DNA from: an uncultured Oscillochloris sp.
Lineage (GTDB): Bacteria; Chloroflexota; Chloroflexia; Chloroflexales; Chloroflexaceae
Length of the DNA stretch: 8,120 nucleotides
Reading direction: 5' to 3'
NCBI GenBank assembly: GCA_903877345.1
Contig: CAIRDL010000757.1
Span: 1 to 8,120, forward strand
Shown piece by piece: positions 1 to 4,627 of this stretch. Made by a program: the position numbers and the translations under genes. The first letter of the stretch is position 1, and the number at the start of each line of letters is the position of its first letter. A model generated the notes under the pieces. The model did not search any database. It saw nothing but the letters and a program-made list of their open reading frames with translations, and was not told the DNA's origin.

Positions 1-1
1 C

Positions 2-469
2 AAAACGACCCACGACATCCGCACCCTGCTCTTTGAGTTGCGCCCCCTCGGCCTTGAGACCCAAGGCTTGCTGGTCACGCTCCGGCAGTATGTTGAGCGC
101 TGGCGCGATCCTTCGGGCAACGACTCCCGCCTACGGATCGAAGCTCCGCCCAATATGCCGCGCCTGCCCAACGAAAAGGAAGCCGCCGCCTTCATTATCA
201 TCCAGGAGGCCGTGAACAATGCCCGCAAGCACGCCCGCAGCGATGTGATCACTATCTATCTTTACACCGAGGAAGATACGTTCGTTGCCAGCGTGCGCGA
301 CCGGGGGCGGGGCTTCAACCTTGCGGCGGTCGAAAGCAGCTACAACACCCGTGGCAGTCTCGGCCTGCTTAATATGAAGGAGCGCGCCCGCCTGATCGGG
401 GCCGACCTGCGGATTCGCTCCGATACGGGCCAAGGCACCACCGTCGAGTTGCGGATGCCGCTCTCCTAG
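2..469 (+). CDS. Sensor histidine kinase, C-terminal ATPase part (partial, 5' end outside window)
   Basis: The reading frame is open from base 2 to a TAG at 467-469 and carries the end of a two-component sensor kinase of the NarL/LiaS/DesK class (HisKA_3 plus HATPase_c). The visible part starts just after the phospho-acceptor helix with a stretch containing LLFELRPLGLE, typical of the end of the HisKA_3 dimerisation domain. It continues with the ATP-binding N box (QEAVNNARKHARS), the G1 box (DRGRGF) and the G2 region (GSLGLLNMKERARLIGADL), ending with GQGTTVELRMP. The phospho-acceptor His and any sensor domain lie upstream of the window. Kinases of this class normally phosphorylate a NarL/LuxR-type response regulator; none is visible here. 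Two minus-strand genes lie between it and the Kai operon, so no functional link to the clock can be claimed. Class assignment is firm; the signal is unknown. Confidence 0.93.
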   Translation, partial: KTTHDIRTLLFELRPLGLETQGLLVTLRQYVERWRDPSGNDSRLRIEAPPNMPRLPNEKEAAAFIIIQEAVNNARKHARSDVITIYLYTEEDTFVASVRDRGRGFNLAAVESSYNTRGSLGLLNMKERARLIGADLRIRSDTGQGTTVELRMPLS

Positions 470-494
470 ATGCGAAAAGATCTGACGCGCTTTT

Positions 495-530
495 GCCACA
501 GAAGCGCACAGAAACCTATATTTCTGTGGC
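495..530. repeat. Two mutually exclusive hairpins after the kinase gene
   Basis: A perfect 8-bp stem (CACAGAAA 507-514 with TTTCTGTG 521-528, loop CCTATA) overlaps an alternative perfect 9-bp stem (GCCACAGAA 495-503 with TTCTGTGGC 522-530). Both use the same right arm because CACAGAA occurs twice on the left. No T-tract follows, so this is not a classical intrinsic terminator. It lies between convergent genes and may protect 3' ends or slow transcription. Confidence 0.5.
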
Positions 531-571
531 CGCAGGCAGAGAAGAAGGCTCGTTGGAGTCCTAAGATCGTC

Positions 572-618
572 AGCGCCGGTGGCGTCCGGGGTTTCCCCCG
601 CACATCCACCGGCGTTTT
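572..618 (+). terminator. Rho-independent terminator for the histidine kinase unit
   Basis: CGCCGGTGG (574-582) pairs perfectly with CCACCGGCG (606-614), extended outwards by a G-U and an A-U pair. The loop contains a second stem, CGGGG (587-591) with CCCCG (596-600). The right arm is followed directly by TTTT (615-618). A strong GC stem plus a T-tract on the + strand fits an intrinsic terminator for the kinase transcript. On the minus strand it also lies just past the sucD stop, but there the T-tract is poor. Confidence 0.65.
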
Positions 619-651
619 GCGTTGCTGCTGCGGCAATCCGCCACCTAGCCC

Positions 652-1539
652 CTACGCCACGCCTGCGGCCAACACTTCTTTGACAAGCTGGGCGATCTCG
701 GTAGGAACGTGAGCCACCCTGACGCCGACCGCCTCCAGTGCCTTAATCTTCTCCTGCGCGGTGCCCTCGCCGCCGCTGATAATCGCCCCCGCGTGGCCCA
801 TTCGCTTCCCTTCCGGGGCGGTCTGACCAGCGATGAAGCTGACTACTGGCTTCGTGACGTGGGCCTTGATGTAATTGGCCGCCTGAATCTCGGCATCGCC
901 GCCAATCTCGCCGATCAGCACAATCGCCTCAGTCTGCGGATCAGCCTGGAAGAGCGCCAGCACATCAATGAAACTCGTGCCGATAATCGGGTCGCCCCCA
1001 ATACCGACGATGCTGCTCTGGCCGAGGCCGAGGCGCGTCAGGGCGTCAACCGCCTCGTAGGTGAGCGTACCCGATTTGCTGACAACGCCAACGGGGCCGG
1101 GCGTGGCGATGTTGCCGGGAATGATGCCGACTTTCGCCGCGCCGGGGGTAAGCAGGCCGGGACAGTTGGGGCCAACCAGGCGCGCCCCGCATTCCTGCAC
1201 AAAGCTATAGGTCGCCACCATGTCAAGGGCGGGAATACCCTCGGTAATGCAGACCACCAGCGGGATGCCACCGGCAGCCGCCTCGCGAATAGCGTCGGGC
1301 GCAAAGGCGGCGGGCACATAAATCACCGCAACATTGGCTGCAGTCGCCCGCACCGCCTCTTTCACCGTGTTAAAAATCGGAATCTGGCCGTCAATCGCTT
1401 TTTGGCCGCCGCGACCGGGAACGACGCCCGCCACGACGTTCGTGCCGTAGGCCAGCATCGCCCGCGTATGAAACTCGCCCTCTTTGCCGGTAATTCCCTG
1501 CACCAACAACCGGGTATCGTGGTTCACTAGAATGCTCAA
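652..1539 (-). CDS. sucD: Succinyl-CoA ligase (ADP/GDP-forming), alpha subunit
   Basis: This 295-residue protein matches the usual length of about 290 for the alpha subunit of succinyl-CoA synthetase. The enzyme interconverts succinyl-CoA and succinate with nucleotide phosphorylation in the TCA cycle (cytoplasm). The N-terminal CoA-binding Rossmann domain shows QGITGKEGEFHTRAML and VPGRGG. The middle shows VGPNCPGLL and VSKSGTLTYEA. The C-terminal ligase domain has RMGHAGAIISGG, whose His (about residue 249) is the phosphohistidine. The start is TTG at 1539-1537 with GGAG (plus-strand CTCC, 1547-1550) 7 nt upstream; no ATG is better placed. It lies 27 bp after deoC and is probably co-transcribed. 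The beta-subunit gene sucC, usually directly upstream of sucD, is absent, so the partner must be encoded elsewhere. A CoA-ligase relative acting on another acid is possible, but the sequence looks like standard SucD. Confidence 0.95.
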   Translation of the reverse strand: MSILVNHDTRLLVQGITGKEGEFHTRAMLAYGTNVVAGVVPGRGGQKAIDGQIPIFNTVKEAVRATAANVAVIYVPAAFAPDAIREAAAGGIPLVVCITEGIPALDMVATYSFVQECGARLVGPNCPGLLTPGAAKVGIIPGNIATPGPVGVVSKSGTLTYEAVDALTRLGLGQSSIVGIGGDPIIGTSFIDVLALFQADPQTEAIVLIGEIGGDAEIQAANYIKAHVTKPVVSFIAGQTAPEGKRMGHAGAIISGGEGTAQEKIKALEAVGVRVAHVPTEIAQLVKEVLAAGVA

Positions 1540-1546
1540 GATTGGT

Positions 1547-1550
1547 CTCC
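1547..1550 (-). promoter_or_regulatory. Ribosome binding site fixing the TTG start of sucD
   Basis: The minus strand reads GGAG followed by 7 nt and then TTG AGC ATT. This spacing supports the unusual TTG initiator of sucD. Confidence 0.6.
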
Positions 1551-1566
1551 GTTCCTCTGCTCAGGA

Positions 1567-2340
1567 CTACACTACGGGCGCTGAAAGCGTGACACCTTCA
1601 GCTAATTGGACAAGCCTGACCCCGGCGCTAGTGCCGATGCGGTCGGCCCCTGCGGCGATCAGCGCCAAGGCGTCGGTCAACTCGCGCACCCCACCGGAAG
1701 CCTTCAGGCCAACGGTCGGCCCAACAACGCGGCGCATGAGCGCCACATCAGCGACGGTGGCCCCGCCTCCGGCGAACCCAGTGCTGGTCTTGACAAAATC
1801 AGCACCGGCGCGGGCCGCTACCAGACACGCGGTAATTTTCTCCTCGGTGGTGAGGAGCGCGGTCTCGATAATTACCTTCACACGGACGGCAGCGGCGTGG
1901 CCGACTGCGATCACGGCAGCCAAATCTTCGGCCACCGCATGCAACTCACCAGCCTTTAAGTAGCCCAGGCTAAGCACCATATCGAGTTCACGCGCCCCGT
2001 GGCTGATGGCTTCGGTGGCCTCAAAGCACTTGACGCTCGTGGTGGTCGCCCCCAACGGAAACCCGATCACCGTCCCGACGATCACCGGTGTTGTGGCGAG
2101 GTGTTGCGCGCACAGGGCGACAAAGCTTGGATTGACGCAGACACTGGCGAAGTGGTAATGGGCGGCTTCGGCGCAGAGGGCCGTGATCTGGGCGGGGGTG
2201 GCTTCAGGTTTAAGCAGCGTGTGATCGATGCGGCTGGCGAGAGTCGTGGCGGGGATTGGCAGCGGTGGGCGAGAGGTGCCTGTGGGCAGGCCCGACAGCG
2301 TGGCAAGCCGTCGGACAACTTGCGCGATCAGTTCTTCCAC
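1567..2340 (-). CDS. deoC: Deoxyribose-phosphate aldolase
   Basis: DERA cleaves 2-deoxyribose-5-phosphate to glyceraldehyde-3-phosphate and acetaldehyde in deoxynucleoside catabolism, as a cytoplasmic class I aldolase with a TIM barrel. The N-terminal motif IDHTLLKPEAT, the segments VCVNPSF and GFPLGATT, and ELDMV all match the family. The two catalytic lysines are visible in VKVIIET and in FVKTSTGF (the Schiff-base Lys), followed by GLKASGGVR and the phosphate-binding end RIGTSAGV. An N-terminal extension of about 35 residues before IDHTL is normal for the long bacterial form. Two GTG codons compete as the start: the one at 2346 overlaps the Shine-Dalgarno GAGGAG, whereas the one at 2340 lies 5 nt after it, so I use 2340 (257 residues). 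It is first in a two-gene unit with sucD. Confidence 0.95.
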   Translation of the reverse strand: MEELIAQVVRRLATLSGLPTGTSRPPLPIPATTLASRIDHTLLKPEATPAQITALCAEAAHYHFASVCVNPSFVALCAQHLATTPVIVGTVIGFPLGATTTSVKCFEATEAISHGARELDMVLSLGYLKAGELHAVAEDLAAVIAVGHAAAVRVKVIIETALLTTEEKITACLVAARAGADFVKTSTGFAGGGATVADVALMRRVVGPTVGLKASGGVRELTDALALIAAGADRIGTSAGVRLVQLAEGVTLSAPVV

Positions 2341-2345
2341 TGGCA

Positions 2346-2351
2346 CTCCTC
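2346..2351 (-). promoter_or_regulatory. Ribosome binding site deciding the deoC start
   Basis: The minus strand reads GAGGAG, then TGCCA, then GTG. The 5-nt spacer favours the GTG at 2340-2338 over the GTG at 2346-2344, which overlaps the site itself. Confidence 0.6.
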
Positions 2352-2399
2352 AACAAGCGTAACAGCCCGCCCCAGACCGTTGGCGCAAACTTGCCGCCC

Positions 2400-2408
2400 A
2401 TTGTAGCA
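2400..2408 (-). promoter_or_regulatory. Candidate extended -10 promoter for deoC-sucD
   Basis: On the minus strand TGC-TACAAT matches an extended -10 (TGn followed by a hexamer one base from TATAAT), about 55 nt upstream of the deoC start. No convincing -35 hexamer is seen at the expected distance, which extended -10 promoters tolerate. Confidence 0.4.
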
Positions 2409-2478
2409 TAGAAGGTCGGTCGCACCTTTTGACGGCTAGCGGCAGTCAGGGCTACGTCAAAGTCGGCAGAAGCCTTCT

Positions 2479-2530
2479 GGGAGCGCGGGCGTCCCGCCCG
2501 CATCGCCGCGCCGGGTGGCAGCCTCCCGGC
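2479..2530. repeat. GC-rich palindromic interspersed repeat
   Basis: Three nested or adjacent inverted repeats occur: GGGAG (2479-2483) with CTCCC (2523-2527); GCGGGCG (2485-2491) with CGCCCGC (2495-2501), loop TCC; and GCCGGG (2510-2515) with CCCGGC (2525-2530). The core beginning GGGAGCGCGGGCG resembles, from memory, a repeat scattered through non-coding DNA of Chloroflexota and some other phyla. It lies in DNA without a credible gene. Confidence 0.5.
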
Positions 2531-2554
2531 TTCACAACCCGCGTAGGATGGCTC

Positions 2555-2590
2555 TACGAGGGGACTCTTTCGCGGTACGAGGGGACTCTT
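2555..2590. repeat. 15-bp direct repeat, two copies at a 21-bp period
   Basis: TACGAGGGGACTCTT occurs at 2555-2569 and again, identical, at 2576-2590. Only two copies are present and no coding role is evident. It may be part of a larger interspersed repeat together with the palindromic block just upstream. Confidence 0.6.
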
Positions 2591-2820
2591 GCTCGACGCG
2601 GCGGCAAGTGGGGTACGCTTTACCGTGGGCCAAGGCCGCAAGCTATTACGTCGCTACAAGCTCCGCTTCAGGAGTTGGCTTGGTACTTGCTATGGGTGTG
2701 AGCATGCATTGACAGCGCGTTGAACGCTCCGCGCAAAGCGGGGACAACTGGTTGCGTATCAGCGCTCGCACCGCCCCAACCGAGACGCCCGCCCGCCCAG
2801 ATTCTTTAGGGGAAGCGGAT
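2591..2820. other. Non-coding stretch with no identifiable feature
   Basis: No frame here has a start with a ribosome binding site or recognisable protein content, and I see no convincing promoter or RNA structure beyond short GC-rich palindromes. A 10-mer TCGCTACAAG at 2651-2660 recurs at 3014-3023 at the edge of the 28-bp palindrome, hinting that decayed repeat material fills this stretch. Confidence 0.4.
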
Positions 2821-2941
2821 CTTTTCAATTGTTCCGTCGTGACCCGTGCTGCGTGATCCGTGATCGGTCACGGCACGGCCTCGTCACGGATCACGCAGCA
2901 CGGGTCAAGCGGTGACAAGACGTTTTAATTTTTCCGCTTCC
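2821..2941. repeat. Interspersed inverted-repeat element, copy 1 (upstream of the Kai operon)
   Basis: The element starts with CTTTTCAATTGT and ends with CCGCTTCC. Its core is a perfect 24-bp inverted repeat: the left arm 2840-2863 (beginning TGACCCGTGCTGCG) is the exact reverse complement of the right arm 2884-2907, with a 20-nt loop at 2864-2883. A diverged second copy lies at 6376-6490 upstream of the diguanylate cyclase. The two share 38 of 47 bases over the first 47 without gaps, an identical 16-mer TCACGGATCACGCAGC, and 15 of 20 bases at the right end. It could be a REP/MITE-like element or a shared regulatory region. Confidence 0.75.
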
Positions 2942-2992
2942 CTAGCTGAAAGTCCGCTCGGTTGTGCTTGGCAAAACGGGGATGCACGGGGC

Positions 2993-3020
2993 GTAGCGAC
3001 GCAAAATTTTGCATCGCTAC
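2993..3020. repeat. 28-bp near-perfect palindrome upstream of the Kai operon
   Basis: GTAGCGACGCAAAA (2993-3006) faces TTTTGCATCGCTAC (3007-3020) with one mismatched pair and no spacer. It ends 34 bp before the first start codon of the operon. The full dyad symmetry with an AT-rich centre would suit a dimeric DNA-binding protein. A mobile-element scar or interspersed palindrome is equally possible. Confidence 0.6.
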
Positions 3021-3054
3021 AAGCCACTTGACAGAGTGAGGCGCTGGATTGATC

Positions 3055-4278
3055 ATGACAACAATGGAACTGAACACCAAGCAGGTGCTGGTCACGACTG
3101 ATGATAGCCAACTGCGCCAGATCGTTGCTGCAAATGCCGATGGCATTCTTGTAGTAGACGGTGATGGCGTGGTTCGCTTTCTTAACCCCGCCGCCGCGAG
3201 TATTCTCGGACGGCGGGTTGAGGCGCTGGTCGGGCAGGATTTTGGCTACCCGGTGCTGCGTACCGAGCGCGCCGAGATTGATCTGCATCACCCGGACGGC
3301 ACGCACCAGATTGCGGAGATGCGCGTCGTTGACACGGAATGGGAGAGCGGCCCCGCGCAACTGGTCTCCTTGCGCGACATTACCGAGCACCGACGTGCGC
3401 AACAAGCCCTACGCGACGCCGAGGCGTTCAATTGGGCCATCCTCAACGCCCTCACCGTCCATCTTGCGGTGCTCGACGCCACGGGTACGATTGTGGCGAT
3501 TAACGACGCTTGGCGTGCCTTCGCTCGTGAGAATGGCGACCACGAGTTGCGCCACACCGGCATTGGCGTCAATTATTTCACTGTCTGCCAACATGCAACT
3601 GGCGAACACACCAATGAGGCTTCCCCGGTGCTGAAAGGGATGCGCGATGTCTTGGTTGGGAAGCTGCCGCTGTTTGAACTTGAATACCCTTGTCATTCGC
3701 CTACCGAGGAGCGCTGGTTCGTCTTGCGCGTGGTGCCGTTGCGCGGCGAACGTCCGGGCCTGCTGATTGCCCATACCAATGTGACCGAGCAACGGCGTAT
3801 GGCTCGCGCCGTCGCCGAAGCCGAAGTGCTGCGCGAGCGTCTGCGTGCCCTCGAGCGCGAGTTGCAGAACTTCGACCGGATCTCGGCGGGCGAATTGGCC
3901 CAGTCACGGCGGATTGCTGCGGTGCCTATGCGCCAACGCGCCCCGCTTGCCTTTAGCCAAGGTGTCGAACGCTACCGCGCCCTGCTTGAAGAAGCCCTGC
4001 AGTATCGGGCGAAACAGACGCCCCTGCCGGTCGCAAGCCTTCGCGAACTTGGCGAACGCCTCGGCACCTACGAAGCTGCACCCCGCGATGTTCTTGATCT
4101 GCACCTCGCGGCGGTACGCGCCGCCGGTGCCGAAGCCCCACCCGCACGTCAGCACGCCTACCTAGAGGAGGGCCGCCTCCTTGTCCTCGAACTGATGGGC
4201 CACCTCGCTGCCCACTACCGAAGCAAAGCCGTCGGTCGTACCGGCGACCCTGATGATACGACTTCAGGCCAGATCTAG
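3055..4278 (+). CDS. Tandem-PAS protein with KaiA/RsbU-like C-terminal domain, candidate KaiA analogue
   Basis: This soluble 407-residue protein has no signal peptide or membrane segment. Residues about 18-111 form a PAS domain (GILVVDGDGVVRFLNPAAA, ending LVSLRDITEHRR). Residues about 122-244 form a second PAS domain (LDATGTIVAINDAW, then ERWFVLRVVPL and HTNVTEQRR). A charged coiled coil follows at about 245-283 (LRERLRALERELQNF). Residues about 303-393 are all-helical, with YRALLEEAL, VLDLHLAAV and RLLVLELMGHLAAHYRSK. From memory, the C-terminal domain of cyanobacterial KaiA has the same order: a YR..LLEYF-type helix, V.EIHVELM, and RL.LIDV.AHLCE.YRR. RsbU N-terminal domains share this fold. 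The gene sits where kaiA sits in kaiABC, 1 nt before kaiB. The start is ambiguous: TTG at 3049 has GAGG 7 nt upstream; ATG at 3055 has GGA 6 nt upstream, the same spacing as the paralogous gene at 6563. PAS domains are certain; the KaiA-like assignment is inference. Confidence 0.85.
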   Translation: MTTMELNTKQVLVTTDDSQLRQIVAANADGILVVDGDGVVRFLNPAAASILGRRVEALVGQDFGYPVLRTERAEIDLHHPDGTHQIAEMRVVDTEWESGPAQLVSLRDITEHRRAQQALRDAEAFNWAILNALTVHLAVLDATGTIVAINDAWRAFARENGDHELRHTGIGVNYFTVCQHATGEHTNEASPVLKGMRDVLVGKLPLFELEYPCHSPTEERWFVLRVVPLRGERPGLLIAHTNVTEQRRMARAVAEAEVLRERLRALERELQNFDRISAGELAQSRRIAAVPMRQRAPLAFSQGVERYRALLEEALQYRAKQTPLPVASLRELGERLGTYEAAPRDVLDLHLAAVRAAGAEAPPARQHAYLEEGRLLVLELMGHLAAHYRSKAVGRTGDPDDTTSGQI

Positions 4279-4279
4279 C

Positions 4280-4603
4280 ATGAGCACCGCTGTGGTCAAG
4301 ATCGTTCTCCACCTCTATGTCGCTGGTCGGACCCCGCGTGCCGAGCGGGCTATTGCGACTCTCCGCCATATTTGCGAGCGCGAGCTTGCGAACTTTGAAT
4401 GTGATCTCGTCATTGTTGATGTCCTCGCCGATCCTCAACTGGCTGAGGCGCGCAAGATCCTGGCGACACCAACTTTGATTAAAGAACAGCCGGCCCCCAG
4501 TCGCCGCATTATTGGCGACCTTGGGGCTGACCCGGCTGAACTCTTGGCCGCCCTCAATCTGCCCCCCGTTAGCCCAGAGGCCCAGCTTTCCACGTTACCG
4601 TGA
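4280..4603 (+). CDS. kaiB: Circadian clock protein KaiB
   Basis: The product has 107 residues, the normal KaiB length. KaiB is a fold-switching, thioredoxin-like protein that binds the CI ring of phosphorylated KaiC and sequesters KaiA in the cyanobacterial oscillator. Family hallmarks are the first strand HLYVAGRTPRAERAI, then VIVDVLADPQLAEARKILATPTLIKEQPAPSRRIIGDL, including the ILATPTL cis-Pro region and the P-x-RRIIGDL motif. The ATG lies 1 nt after the upstream TAG with only a weak Shine-Dalgarno, so translational coupling to the PAS gene is likely. A longer in-frame start at 4253 overlaps the upstream gene and adds residues not typical of KaiB, so I do not use it. The C-terminus beyond IIGDL is short and poorly conserved, as in most KaiB. 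Confidence 0.96.
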   Translation: MSTAVVKIVLHLYVAGRTPRAERAIATLRHICERELANFECDLVIVDVLADPQLAEARKILATPTLIKEQPAPSRRIIGDLGADPAELLAALNLPPVSPEAQLSTLP

Positions 4604-4613
4604 CCCGCGAAGC

Positions 4614-4618
4614 GGAGG
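4614..4618 (+). promoter_or_regulatory. Ribosome binding site for the GTG start of kaiC
   Basis: GGAGG lies in the 24-nt gap between kaiB and kaiC, 9 nt before the GTG at 4628. It is the strongest Shine-Dalgarno in the operon. Confidence 0.65.
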
Positions 4619-4627
4619 TTAGTACCA

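Noticed and set aside
470..712. 80-codon plus-strand frame starting right after the kinase stop codon.
   Set aside because: It crosses both intergenic hairpins and the terminator and overlaps the sucD 3' end. The translation is rich in Pro, Arg and Ser with no family pattern.
709..1530. 273-codon plus-strand open frame opposite sucD.
   Set aside because: It is the antisense shadow of a well-conserved enzyme gene, and its translation has no recognisable domain.
2555..2590. CRISPR-like repeats.
   Set aside because: Only two 15-bp units with a 6-bp gap; no array, spacers of proper size or cas genes.
2429..2701. 90-codon plus-strand open frame in the intergenic region.
   Set aside because: It runs through the palindromic and direct repeats, with low-complexity repeat-derived translation (YEGTLS/YEGTLA) and no ribosome binding site.
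2646..2828. 60-codon minus-strand frame, possibly a small gene or gene remnant.
   Set aside because: No ribosome binding site or recognisable domain; more likely decayed repeat sequence.
3028..3056. Perfect -35 hexamer TTGACA at 3028-3033 as a promoter for the Kai operon.
   Set aside because: At a 17-nt spacing the -10 would be GATCAT, a poor match that overlaps the start codon and leaves no leader or ribosome binding site.
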